Below are positions 1 to 9,117 of a stretch of DNA of 64,000 bases, piece by piece. How positions within the stretch are numbered: position 1 is the stretch's first letter; every line of letters starts with the position of its first letter. The translations under genes were made by a program, and so were the position numbers. The notes below the pieces were generated by a model, which was given only the letters and a program-made list of their open reading frames with translations, did not search any database and had not been told where the DNA came from. This stretch comes from Nostocales cyanobacterium HT-58-2 (lineage in GTDB: Bacteria > Cyanobacteriota > Cyanobacteriia > Cyanobacteriales > Nostocaceae): contig CP019636.1 in the NCBI GenBank assembly GCA_002163975.1, positions 5,459,501 to 5,523,500 on the forward strand, written 5' to 3'.

Positions 1-2
1 GT

Positions 3-365
3 ATTAATCTACCATCAAGTCCACAATATGCTCTCAAGCAAAACTCAAAGTATCACTGGTTCTTCCGAGTGTATTGTGGTAATCCACAAAACCAACCTGA
101 ATATTTTTTTGTGGACGCATGGCTGCAACGGGTAGCGCTGACTCCCGACCTTCAACAACAGTTGAAGAGTACAAAATCAGGGGAGTATAAGGTTTATGCT
201 GCTAATCATCTTTGGTACGATGCGATAACAAATTTAGCTGACCTCGACCGTACTCATTCGGACACTAGCATATTGGCTGAAGATTGGATGAACTTGTTTG
301 AAGGTCTTGGCTTGAAAGAACTTGCCCAAGCTCCTATATTGCAACGTTACAATCTGCATAAGTAA
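3..365 (+). CDS. DUF928 domain protein, C-terminal fragment (cut by window edge)
   Basis: The frame is open from the first bases of the window, so the GTG at 69 is not a credible start and the gene begins upstream. The visible 120 residues carry the C-terminal half of the cyanobacterial DUF928 family: an HWFFRVYCG strand, a VDAWLQRV segment, the typical IWYDAL-like motif (here LWYDAITNLADL) and a closing GLKELAQAPI segment. Function of DUF928 is unknown; members are usually secreted. A complete relative lies at 40955-41692 and shares the WYDAL region. It is followed by a haemagglutinin-domain gene on the same strand and by a CHAT gene facing it, the same kind of company that the second DUF928 gene keeps. 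Family assignment is by motif recognition only. Confidence 0.75.
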   Translation: MNLPSSPQYALKQNSKYHWFFRVYCGNPQNQPEYFFVDAWLQRVALTPDLQQQLKSTKSGEYKVYAANHLWYDAITNLADLDRTHSDTSILAEDWMNLFEGLGLKELAQAPILQRYNLHK

Positions 366-401
366 CACTTTCAACGCTACAATCTGCACAAGTCAAACTT
401 T
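342..401 (+). repeat. 30-bp imperfect tandem duplication over the 3' end of the DUF928 gene
   Basis: Bases 342-371 and 372-401 match at 26 of 30 positions. The first copy contains the stop codon (TAA at 363-365); the second copy has lost it. It looks like a small slippage duplication of the gene end. Confidence 0.8.
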
Positions 402-439
402 AAGAAACCCGGTTTCTCATAAGAAGTCGGGTTTCTTAA
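400..439 (+). terminator. Hairpin after the DUF928 gene
   Basis: A 12-bp perfect inverted repeat (400-411 and 428-439, containing AAGAAACCCG / CGGGTTTCTT) with a 16-nt loop. It lies between the DUF928 stop and the next start. The AAGAAACCCGGTTTCT-like core is, from memory, a common interspersed palindrome of Nostocales, so it may be a repeat unit serving as terminator. Confidence 0.55.
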
Positions 440-490
440 GTCAAGCAGGCTACTGCTTTTGATTCAAATATCCGTTTTTTAGCAGTGCAA

Positions 491-3088
491 ATGCAGAATT
501 GGTGCTACAGATTAACGTTAGGCAGTGGGTTAATCATAGGGGGAGTTTCAGCTTTTAGTAGTGATTCTGCTATTGCCCAAATTGTCCCTGATGGGACTCT
601 ACCAAATAATTCCAGTGTTACAACCCAAGACAACATCAGAGTCATTACTGGAGGAACACAAGCAGGAAGCAACCTGTTCCACAGTTTTCAGGAGTTCTCT
701 ATTCCCACAGGGAGTACAGCTTATTTCAACAATGGTTTGGATATTCAAAACATTATCAGTCGGGTGACAGGGAAGTCGATTTCTAATATTGATGGTATTT
801 TGAGAGCCAATGGCAAAGCGAACCTATTTTTTATGAATCCCAATGGGATTATCTTTGGTCGGGATGCAAAGTTAGATATAGGCGGCTCTTTCTTAGCAAC
901 CACAGCCAATGCCATTCAATTTGGTAATCAAGGCTTATTCCGCGCCACTTCTGTGGAAGCTTCTTCATCCTTATTGAGTGTCAATCCTTCTGCTTTGTTT
1001 TTTAACCAAATAACTGCGGCATCTATCCAGAATAATTCTGTTGCACGCTCCGGATTAGATCCATCAAAAACATTGACTGCAACTGGTTTACGTGTGCCTG
1101 ATGGTCAGAGTCTAGTGCTCGTAGGCGGTAACATCAGCATGAATCGTGGAGGACTGTATGCGTTTGGTGGGAGAGTCGAGTTGGGAGGTGTGAGTGCTGC
1201 GGGAACAGTTAGGTTAAATGTCAATGGCAGTCAATTTCGTCTGAGTTTTCCTGATGGTGTGGGGCGAAGTGATGTATCGCTCAACAATGGTGCTGTCGTA
1301 AATGTGCGTACTGATAACGGTGGCAGTATTGCAATTAACGCCCGTTCCCTAGAGATGGCAGGAGGAAGTAGTCTACAGGCAGGAATAGCAGAGGGATTGG
1401 GTGTGGTTAACAGCACGGCGGGAAATATTGAGGTTCATGCACAAGCCGCAATCAATCTTAAGGATGGCAGCGAAATTCGTAATTCGGTGCTATCTAGAGC
1501 AATCGGGCAATCAGGTGACATCAGCGTAACCACAGGCTCACTTTCTCTCACCAATGGCTCTGAATTGACTGCTAGTACCAGTGGACGAGGGGATGCGGGC
1601 AACATCACCGTTACTGCCCGCGATACCATTTCCGCTGATGAGGTGCGCAATAGTAATCCCAGTGGTCTAATCAGCAGTGTGCTACCTACAGGCGAGGGAA
1701 AAGGAGGTCGCATCAGCGTGACCACAGGCTCACTTGCTTTTACCAATGGTGGTGTCCTATTGGCTATTACTTTTGGACGAGGGGATGCTGGCAGTATCAG
1801 TGTGACTGCCCAGGATCAGGTCTCCTTTGATGGAGTGGGGAGGAATGGCAGTCGTAGCGGGATATTTAGCAGTATCACCGCTAATGCCGTGGGCAAGGGA
1901 GGTGACATCAACATCACTACAGGCTCCCTAAATGTACGAAATGGAGCGCGATTATCTGCCACAACTTTTGGAAAAGGAGATGCTGGCAATATCACTATTA
2001 CTGCCAGAAATACCGTTTCTTTTGATGGGGTAGGTATACGCGGACCCAGTGGCGCATTTAGCAGAGTAGAGTTTGGAGCATTGGGTAAGGGAGGTGATAT
2101 CAAGACTATCACTGGTATCTTAAATGTCATCAATAATGCTCAAATAAATGCGAGTAGCGAAGGACAAGGAGCAGCTGGAGAAATCGATGTCCGCTCACGC
2201 TCTACTGCGCTAGATAACCAAGCAGGTATCCTAGCCAAAACTGCATCTGGTAACGGTGGAAATATCACCTTAGAAATCAAAGACTTGTTACTCTTACGCC
2301 GCAATAGCCAAATCTCCACCACTGCGGGTACTGCTTTGGCTGGTGGCAACGGCGGTAACATCAGTATCAATTCTCCTAATGGCTTTGTTGTCACTATCCC
2401 TAAAGAAAATAGTGACATTACCGCGAATGCTTTCACTGGTTCTGGTGGCAAAGTTCAAATCCAAGCTTCTGGTCTTTTTGGTATTCAACAACGTAGTCGA
2501 GGAGACTTAGTGCATCTACTGCGAACCGATAACCCAAGCAATCTTGACCCTCAAAAGCTAGAAACAAACGATATAACAGCCATTTCTCAGACTAACCCAA
2601 ATTTAGGCGGTGTCGTCAATATTAATACACCATTCGTTGAACCCAATCAAAGTTTAATCAATTTGCCAGTGAAACCCAGTGAAACGAAACTCGCACTGGG
2701 CTGTACTGCAAATATCGCGCAAAATCAAAGCGAATTTATCATTACAGGTCGTGGTGGATTGCCAACCAATCCCAGAGAAGTCCTCAAAAATAACGCGGTT
2801 CATGTAGATTGGGTGACATTAAACCCAAATGCAGAGATTCGTCCTAGAGACAATGAAAGTAAAGACCTACAAAGACAAAGAAGTCGTGCAATATCATCAC
2901 AGAATAATAATTATGTCAATCCTTTACGTCTTGATATTGTAGAAGCACAGGGATGGATAGTGGATGGTCATGGCGATATTTTCTTAGTCGCTCAACCATC
3001 GACTACTATACCTCATCATTCTTGGCTGATTCCTACTTCGTGTTCTCAAAAAACAGGATTTCTCCCATCAAAGCCAATTCCCCAATAA
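491..3088 (+). CDS. Secreted haemagglutinin-domain (two-partner secretion type) exoprotein
   Basis: Large secreted protein of about 865 residues. A signal peptide ends near AIA-QIVPDG. Residues about 35-150 are the TPS/filamentous haemagglutinin N-terminal domain, with recognisable SNLFHSFQEF, NIISRVTG, ANLFFMNPNGIIFG and GGSFLATTA motifs. Such domains guide export through an outer-membrane TpsB pore; no TpsB gene is in the window. The middle is repetitive and beta-helix-like (four units of about 64 residues). A cysteine appears in a C-terminal GCTANIAQNQSEFIITGRGGLP segment typical of the cyanobacterial versions. GTG at 485 is in frame, but the ATG at 491 gives the better signal peptide; neither has a clear ribosome binding site. 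The last 21 bp overlap the convergent CHAT gene. The ligand is unknown. Confidence 0.85.
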   Translation: MQNWCYRLTLGSGLIIGGVSAFSSDSAIAQIVPDGTLPNNSSVTTQDNIRVITGGTQAGSNLFHSFQEFSIPTGSTAYFNNGLDIQNIISRVTGKSISNIDGILRANGKANLFFMNPNGIIFGRDAKLDIGGSFLATTANAIQFGNQGLFRATSVEASSSLLSVNPSALFFNQITAASIQNNSVARSGLDPSKTLTATGLRVPDGQSLVLVGGNISMNRGGLYAFGGRVELGGVSAAGTVRLNVNGSQFRLSFPDGVGRSDVSLNNGAVVNVRTDNGGSIAINARSLEMAGGSSLQAGIAEGLGVVNSTAGNIEVHAQAAINLKDGSEIRNSVLSRAIGQSGDISVTTGSLSLTNGSELTASTSGRGDAGNITVTARDTISADEVRNSNPSGLISSVLPTGEGKGGRISVTTGSLAFTNGGVLLAITFGRGDAGSISVTAQDQVSFDGVGRNGSRSGIFSSITANAVGKGGDINITTGSLNVRNGARLSATTFGKGDAGNITITARNTVSFDGVGIRGPSGAFSRVEFGALGKGGDIKTITGILNVINNAQINASSEGQGAAGEIDVRSRSTALDNQAGILAKTASGNGGNITLEIKDLLLLRRNSQISTTAGTALAGGNGGNISINSPNGFVVTIPKENSDITANAFTGSGGKVQIQASGLFGIQQRSRGDLVHLLRTDNPSNLDPQKLETNDITAISQTNPNLGGVVNINTPFVEPNQSLINLPVKPSETKLALGCTANIAQNQSEFIITGRGGLPTNPREVLKNNAVHVDWVTLNPNAEIRPRDNESKDLQRQRSRAISSQNNNYVNPLRLDIVEAQGWIVDGHGDIFLVAQPSTTIPHHSWLIPTSCSQKTGFLPSKPIPQ
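1514..2226 (+). repeat. Four internal beta-helix repeats in the haemagglutinin gene
   Basis: Units starting at about 1514, 1706, 1901 and 2093 (spacing 192, 195 and 192 bp) each encode a GGDI-x-TTGSL-x-x-x-NG...GxGDAGNI-like block followed by a TARxTxSxDxVG-like segment. The fourth unit is the most diverged. The reverse strand has long open frames here only because of this repetitive composition. Confidence 0.75.
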
Positions 3089-5785
3089 CACAAACGGTGC
3101 CCAGAAATATGGACTTTTCTCCTGAGCAAAAATAGCTAATTGGGCATGCTGGAGTGCCTCGGCTTTATTTACTCCAGCTTTCAACTCTTGATAGAACTGA
3201 CTCATCAAATTGGCAGTAGACTCATCATCCACAGACCACAATGTTGCAAGTGTACTACGTGCTCCCGCTTGTACGGCTACCCCAGCAAGCCCCAAGGCGG
3301 CTCGCTTGTCTCCTACAGCTGTTTTGCAGGCACTGAGAACAAGCAATTCAATCGTATTCGACCTTCTTGTGTCGTTGACTCTGAGTAAGTTATCAAATTC
3401 TTTCACCTTCAGCAGTTTATCCCAGGTGACAATAAAGGTTTTTTCTGGGTCGGAACTAAACTCACCGTGAGTCGCCAGATGAACCACTGAAAAAGGAACA
3501 GATTGCAACTGGTTTTGCAGGTTATGTTCGGTAAACTGTTGATCTAAAAGTTCTTCAGCTGTGGGTATCTCAGACTGAATTTGTTTCAATTCCCGTGGCA
3601 CATTTTCCAGCGGGGGGAACTTTCGGTTTTCAATGGCGCGTCCTGCGGCGACTCCAGCAGCTAGGGTGTTTAACTTGACTTGCTGTAACGGTTTGGGAGC
3701 AAGCAGTTGCAAACCAGGGGCAATGGCGATCGCATATTTTTCCACAAGATATTTCTGCTGTTGTTTGTCATACAGAACTGACATTGGTAAATTTCGCAAT
3801 CCTGCATCCAACACAAACACCAGAGTTTTGATACCACTTTCGCTTAACTCTTTTTGAGCTGGTCTGATTAACCAATCGTATATCTGTTGGGACAGTTGCT
3901 TGACACCAGAAGTGCGAGTGACATCTCGTAAGTATTCCCTTAATTCTTCGACAACACGTTCTACTTGCTCTTGAGCAATGATAGTTTTGTAGTGACGCAA
4001 CTCTTGCTTAGGTAACTTGAGAATAACATCTAAATGATCCGGCAAAATAATTGGATAGAGAACTGCTGCTTGTTGGTCTTTTTGATCAACTACTGGGTCA
4101 AGTTCCTGTTTAGGAGTTAAACACGCTGAGCGCAAAAAGTTGTCTAGTTCTGCTAATTGCAAGGATTCCATCACACGACGAGCTTGCTCTAAATTCGCTT
4201 GACTTTCGGATTGAACATGAGAACTTCCTTGGACTCCCTTTTGTGTCCGCTGTTCCCCGTTCTCTGTTTGCAACAGCAATGCGACTAACTCCCGATACAC
4301 AGGTTCCACACTTTCCCGGAAAGAAAACTGAATGTCTGGATTAGTGGCTACTAAATCACTACGTAAAGTCTGCAGATTGTTGAATGCTTCAGAATAATAG
4401 GCGATCGCGTTTTTGACATCTCCCTGCTGCTTACGTATACGTCCTAGTTGCCATTGCCATTGATAAATTATGTCTGGTGCATTGATCATCTGTGCTGTGA
4501 ACAAAGCTTTCTCAGTCAGCTTTTGGGCATTAGCCAACTGATGATTAATTTCATACAAATTACCCAGAGTTCCAAGGGCATAAGATTCTTCTCGCTTGTC
4601 TTGCAAGCTTTGCGCTTCCTGGACTGCAGTCGCTAGTATCTGGGCTGAGGTTCTCACAAGAGAAGCAGATGTTGCTTTTAATACGCCCTCTTCTCTTGCT
4701 GCCAGTTTCATCAAATTTTGGGCAAAGTTAATTTTGGCATCAACTGCTACCCGACTTGGGGGCAAGGTACTGATTTCTGACTGAATTGGTGACAAGAGTG
4801 CTAATGCATTCGTCAATTGCTTTGTCTCGACAAGTAGGCTCAGTTGATTGAGATGTGCTTGAATACGCGTGGTAGGATCAATAGATACACTGACAGCCTG
4901 CTGATAGTATTCTAAAGCAGTTTTCGTGTCATCCTGGGCGCGAGCGCTGTTCCCCAAGCCCAAGAGAGCTTCACCCACAGTTTGATTGGATGAGATTGCT
5001 TTTGCAAGTGCCAAACTTTGCTGCAATTTCTGCTGGGATTTCTTTAAATCACCAACAACCTGTAGAATGTTGCCAAGGCTTAGCAGTCCAGAGGCTTTTA
5101 TCGGTGAGTTTGGTTGATTTTCAAGGGTTTGCGAAACCTCAGTTAAAATCTTCTTTGCCTGACGGTATCGCCCTAAAACTTGCAAAGCTTGAGCCGAGTT
5201 AATGCGATTACGGGTTAATGCGGCACTATCTTTTATTTGCTGATAAATCTCAGCAGCTTCTTGCCAGGTCGTGATTGCTTCCTCCGCTTGTCCCTGCGAC
5301 AATTCTAACCGTCCTCGCACATCTAGAGCTTGTGCCTGAATTTTAGAACGCTCTTGAGAGGTATTCAAACTTTTCAACAAACTGAGACTTTGACTAATCG
5401 TTTTTTTTGCTTGGTCCCATAAACCTAATTGCTGAAAAGCTAAGGAGAGATTGCTCAAAGTCATAGCTTCCCGCAAACTCTCTCCTTGATTTCTAAAAGC
5501 AGCAGAAGCCTGTTGCAAGACTTGAACCGCAACAGTGAACTGTCCAGCCTCATAAAGTTTTTTACCCTGTTGCACAAGGTCTTGCGTCTCATCCTGGCTC
5601 ATTATTGAGTTTTGTGTAGCAGGATAAACAAAAGGAGCTTGTGCTAATACAGGCGATATAACCACGCTCAGAAACACAGCGATGAACGTCAGTAAGGGTT
5701 GAACTTTCCAACCCCTAGCTACTAAGTACTTAAACTGAAAAATGGATTTTAGAATACGGAAAAATACAGGCTTTTTTTTTGCCAC
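3068..5785 (-). CDS. TPR-CHAT protein (caspase-like peptidase domain), copy 1
   Basis: A 905-residue protein with an N-terminal signal or anchor segment (residues about 30-50, ending SPVLAQAP), a long array of tetratricopeptide-like repeats (about 65-500, for example AGQFTVAVQVLQQA and GQAEEAITTWQEA), and a C-terminal CHAT domain from about 590. The CHAT domain is a clan CD caspase-like fold; the expected His/Cys dyad is visible as HLATHGEF near residue 765 and LSACKTAVGD near 820, followed by GVAVQAGARSTLATLWSVDD. CHAT proteins are candidate proteases activated through their repeat domain; the target here is unknown. It lies 14 bp downstream of the DUF1822 gene, so the two are probably cotranscribed. 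Its 3' end overlaps the haemagglutinin gene by 21 bp. Confidence 0.88.
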   Translation of the reverse strand: MAKKKPVFFRILKSIFQFKYLVARGWKVQPLLTFIAVFLSVVISPVLAQAPFVYPATQNSIMSQDETQDLVQQGKKLYEAGQFTVAVQVLQQASAAFRNQGESLREAMTLSNLSLAFQQLGLWDQAKKTISQSLSLLKSLNTSQERSKIQAQALDVRGRLELSQGQAEEAITTWQEAAEIYQQIKDSAALTRNRINSAQALQVLGRYRQAKKILTEVSQTLENQPNSPIKASGLLSLGNILQVVGDLKKSQQKLQQSLALAKAISSNQTVGEALLGLGNSARAQDDTKTALEYYQQAVSVSIDPTTRIQAHLNQLSLLVETKQLTNALALLSPIQSEISTLPPSRVAVDAKINFAQNLMKLAAREEGVLKATSASLVRTSAQILATAVQEAQSLQDKREESYALGTLGNLYEINHQLANAQKLTEKALFTAQMINAPDIIYQWQWQLGRIRKQQGDVKNAIAYYSEAFNNLQTLRSDLVATNPDIQFSFRESVEPVYRELVALLLQTENGEQRTQKGVQGSSHVQSESQANLEQARRVMESLQLAELDNFLRSACLTPKQELDPVVDQKDQQAAVLYPIILPDHLDVILKLPKQELRHYKTIIAQEQVERVVEELREYLRDVTRTSGVKQLSQQIYDWLIRPAQKELSESGIKTLVFVLDAGLRNLPMSVLYDKQQQKYLVEKYAIAIAPGLQLLAPKPLQQVKLNTLAAGVAAGRAIENRKFPPLENVPRELKQIQSEIPTAEELLDQQFTEHNLQNQLQSVPFSVVHLATHGEFSSDPEKTFIVTWDKLLKVKEFDNLLRVNDTRRSNTIELLVLSACKTAVGDKRAALGLAGVAVQAGARSTLATLWSVDDESTANLMSQFYQELKAGVNKAEALQHAQLAIFAQEKSPYFWAPFVLLGNWL

Positions 5786-5799
5786 CCTCTTTTCCTCAG

Positions 5800-6852
5800 C
5801 TACAATTCAAAATCTTCTTTCACCTTTAGATCCTCCATTAAACTTACCTCAACACTGAAGCGTTTTCCTGCTTCCCCTTTAAAAGGTTTTAATTGAATGT
5901 AGTTGTCTTGCGTTCTCGAAATCACTTGCTGCAGAGTTTTCCCAGCTTTAGACAGCAAAGTCAATGTCACAGAAGGCGGCAAATATCTTTCTCCGCCTGT
6001 GGGATGTAACTGGATCAAAACACCCAATTTATCCTCTGTTTCCTGTGTGATATTGACCAACAGAGCCACAGTTTGATGACCTAGTTGGACTCCCAAATCA
6101 ATGAGTTTTGCTTTTTTAGGACCTTTGTGTGTAATTCTGGTACTTAAAGCCAAATTCGCTTCTGAATTGATCAGCGTGTCAATCGTTTGCCAGCCTTCTT
6201 CAAAGACTCCCTCTAACCATTGACTTAATTTGGTTTTGGTATTATGCAGATATGTTTGGAATGATACAGCAGAAGCCTGGGTTGGGGAGATAGGTAAAGG
6301 AATAGCTGAGGATTCTAAAACATCGTTGTAGAACAACAGGTGATTAAGTTCCCTATCAAATAAAGATAGCGGTAGCTGATAATAACCATCTTGGAGAATT
6401 TCTAAATTAAGTTGATTGCAATAATCAATGGCTTGATCGTGACGCATAAAGCCTCTGAGTATGACTTGTTCTTCCTCTTCTAACACCTCAACCACAATAT
6501 AGAAATGAGCGGCTAATTCTGCTTGCTCAATGGCATCTCTTGGGATATCTACTATTTCATCAAGTATATGTTCTGTTGCGATTGGACAAATCTTAAATTC
6601 ACCGACCTTGAGATGAAAACCTGTTTTAAGAACATTCGTATCTCGATAGATTGTTTGTTCTGGCATATGTGTATTTAGCCATTTTTCACAGGCAAATGTT
6701 GCCAGTGTATTTAGATAGGTTTGCCACTGTTGTGCTTCACCCGCGACGAGTTGGCTTATATTTCTGGCTTGGTCAAAATCTTCTGGTTCTAGCCAAATAA
6801 CTTCTGAGAGCAAGAGTCTTATATCAGTTGAATGAACCGGGGAATCGAGCAT
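5800..6852 (-). CDS. DUF1822 family protein
   Basis: A 350-residue protein with no signal peptide or membrane segment. The N-terminal half has the DUF1822 pattern: DFDQARNIS, a WQTYLNTLATFACEKWL helix, and a strand-rich part with IVVEVLEEEEQVILRGFMRHDQ. The C-terminal half (from about 195) contains LSQWLEGVFEEGWQTIDTL, common in cyanobacterial DUF1822 proteins, then an IDLGVQLGHQTVALLV strand segment. Function is unknown. It sits between the 474-aa regulator-like gene (78 bp upstream) and the CHAT gene (14 bp downstream) on the same strand, suggesting one operon. The ATG is preceded by an AGGAGAAC-like site. Confidence 0.8.
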   Translation of the reverse strand: MLDSPVHSTDIRLLLSEVIWLEPEDFDQARNISQLVAGEAQQWQTYLNTLATFACEKWLNTHMPEQTIYRDTNVLKTGFHLKVGEFKICPIATEHILDEIVDIPRDAIEQAELAAHFYIVVEVLEEEEQVILRGFMRHDQAIDYCNQLNLEILQDGYYQLPLSLFDRELNHLLFYNDVLESSAIPLPISPTQASAVSFQTYLHNTKTKLSQWLEGVFEEGWQTIDTLINSEANLALSTRITHKGPKKAKLIDLGVQLGHQTVALLVNITQETEDKLGVLIQLHPTGGERYLPPSVTLTLLSKAGKTLQQVISRTQDNYIQLKPFKGEAGKRFSVEVSLMEDLKVKEDFEL

Positions 6853-6930
6853 TATTGTTCTCCTGTGTTTAGTTTGAAGTTCTTTTTATCCCCTTTCAAA
6901 AGAGGAGGATAGGGAAGATTTGTGGACATT

Positions 6931-8355
6931 TTATGTGTGTTGTTCTATGTATGTGCGTAGTTGTTGAGCATACAAGCTATTCATCGAACGGCTCTTTCCT
7001 GCTTTGATTTCTTCGGCTGCTTCTCGAAAGATTTCGTTATCAGCAAAAGCTTCTATATACTCAGCCAATGTTTTGAGATAATCTGGTTCAGGGGGCATTT
7101 TGGTCAAACCCATTTCAACAGCCTTCTTCAGAATGCTGTCAAGAAGTTGTTTAGTTGTTACAGTGCGTACTTTACTGAGTAGCTCTCCTGGATTCAAGAC
7201 GCGCCTGGCTTGATCCCAACTCGTCATTCCTAACTGGGGCGCAATATCTCTAAGAGATAAATTCTGAAAGTAATAGAGCTGCAGACCAGAAATAAATTGT
7301 TGAGCAAACCTAGCATACTTTTTACTTTTTTTCAAGTCGATAGTGCGATCGCGTATTTCTTGCTCGATCGCACTAGTCAACGCTAAACTCAGTTGCTCAT
7401 GCAAGAAATCCAAAATTTCCTGCTGTTCTATATCTATCTCACTCAGATGCTCTGCAGGTAAATCTGATCTATAGGTATAACCTCCAGTCTCAGGGTCATG
7501 AACTTCTAATGCTTCTCTGTAACTCCAGATATCATAGTGCCGCAGCTGTGTGACGACTTGTTTGAGTTCATTCATCAACTCAACACTAGAGTTGATAATG
7601 ACATCTCTTTTTCGCAAGCCGTTGAGCATTTCTTGCAGTTGAGCAGTTGATGGATCTGGACATTTTCTTGCTCCCTTTGAACTTTGTTGAAGTCTGTCAC
7701 GGCGATAGACAGCATGAAAGACTTCTACTAAATGGCGATCGCGCTTTGATAAACGTTCGAGTTGTTTTGGTCTAACTCTGTTCAGCAGTGCCCAATCGCT
7801 CAGATGTTTAAATCCATGTTCTGATAAAAAATCTTTCAGTTCCGGATTTTGTCTTGTTTGCAAGTATGCCCAATTGTCTAAGCTCATCCTAGACTCAAAG
7901 TCGGCATTAAACGTTTGCAAAATTCTTACAGAAAAGAATCTGTAAGCTGTTGTCTGAGCTTCACCATTGTTATCTACGATGAGTTGATTTCTTCCTTCTT
8001 GGTCTATAATGACAAGGGTTTGTCCATCGTCATTCAGGACATAGGATAGTAACTCTTGGTAAGTAAAGTGTTTATCACCACTGAAAAGATTGTCAATTTT
8101 TTGACAAGCTTTTAGGATGGGTTCAGAAACATAGCATCGCAAACAAAGCCCTGCATAAGCACGACTTGTAGCATCAACAGCAGAATTTTTCGCGAGAAAA
8201 TGGGATAGCAAAACAGCTTGCGTGTCTTCAGCAGCAAGATGACGAATTTTTTTGTTTAGGAACTCCTGTGCTAGAGGAACTAAACTGTATTCGTATCCCA
8301 CTCTTTGACTGGCACTGATTCGGCACATTTTCCAGTATCTCGGTGATACATCCAT
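6931..8355 (-). CDS. 474-aa conserved protein with a helix-turn-helix-like C-terminal region
   Basis: I do not recognise a named family with certainty. The protein is soluble and mainly helical. Residues about 340-385 (FAQQFISGLQLYYFQ, then LSLRDIAPQLGMTSWDQARRVL) read like a sigma-region-4 or helix-turn-helix segment: a helix, LSLRDIA and a recognition-like helix. An RDRHLVEVFHAVYRRDR stretch near residue 205 is basic. The gene leads a minus-strand unit with DUF1822 and CHAT genes, so it may be the regulator or an adaptor of that unit. No catalytic motif is visible. Function is inferred only from context; the helix-turn-helix reading needs a profile search. Confidence 0.6.
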   Translation of the reverse strand: MDVSPRYWKMCRISASQRVGYEYSLVPLAQEFLNKKIRHLAAEDTQAVLLSHFLAKNSAVDATSRAYAGLCLRCYVSEPILKACQKIDNLFSGDKHFTYQELLSYVLNDDGQTLVIIDQEGRNQLIVDNNGEAQTTAYRFFSVRILQTFNADFESRMSLDNWAYLQTRQNPELKDFLSEHGFKHLSDWALLNRVRPKQLERLSKRDRHLVEVFHAVYRRDRLQQSSKGARKCPDPSTAQLQEMLNGLRKRDVIINSSVELMNELKQVVTQLRHYDIWSYREALEVHDPETGGYTYRSDLPAEHLSEIDIEQQEILDFLHEQLSLALTSAIEQEIRDRTIDLKKSKKYARFAQQFISGLQLYYFQNLSLRDIAPQLGMTSWDQARRVLNPGELLSKVRTVTTKQLLDSILKKAVEMGLTKMPPEPDYLKTLAEYIEAFADNEIFREAAEEIKAGKSRSMNSLYAQQLRTYIEQHT

Positions 8356-9117
8356 AGTGACTGCCTCGCCCCAGAATAACCAATCTTATATACTTGCATT
8401 CAATATTTAGCTGCCAGTATTTTTAACTTATGCAGTCTTCCCAGTGTCTTTCTTTGAGGTACCAACGACAAGCAACATAAGTGCTATCGTCTGCATTGTA
8501 TCCTCAGCTATTGCACATTTAATTTGCATACTGTTAAGGGCTAGACAACCTGCTAGGACTAGTTTTCCTCATTTGGACTTTTAAATTTGAATTGCTCATC
8601 ATGCTTTTTTGTCTAAAAAATTAGGACTTACGCACTATACAAAAAGACCGAATTATACTTAGTGCGCGCTCATGAGGGAAGCATTGTCTGGATCTGCAGC
8701 TCAAAAGGACTGCGACTGCAAAATGTTTCAGCTATCTACAATTCACGTTCCATCTTATTAGCTGCATAAATTGATTCATTTACACCTATATAAGAAGTAA
8801 AAGGAGGGCTTATGTCCTCTAGGTTCAACACCTGACTAAGTTGAGGTGATTTCTATGTATTATGGCAGTCGCCACACAATCAAAATTTTGTCAATGTGTA
8901 AGTAGTTCTAAGAATGCATAAGTTCATTTTACTCACATCTAGTAAGAGATAGAGCAAGGCTGGTAAATGACCTCAGAAAAACCAGCAGCAAGCTAAACCT
9001 TTCCTTTTCAACATCTCATCATTACCTGAGGTTTTCAACCGATTTTTTGAGAAGAAGATTAGGAAAAATTGTGAATTTTATTTATCATAATCATCTTTTT
9101 TCAGGGGAAACTTTGCC
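8356..9117. other. Intergenic region, divergent promoter space
   Basis: These 762 bp separate the minus-strand CHAT unit from the plus-strand lipoprotein pair and hold no convincing reading frame. At 8621-8635 there is TTAGGACTTACGCAC, a sequence I recall as frequent at repeat edges in filamentous cyanobacteria. Promoters for both directions should lie here, but none could be assigned with confidence. Confidence 0.5.

Noticed and set aside
1231..2451. Several reverse-strand open frames (proline/leucine-rich) inside the haemagglutinin gene
   Set aside because: They arise from the repeated beta-helix coding sequence read backwards; low complexity, no ribosome binding sites.
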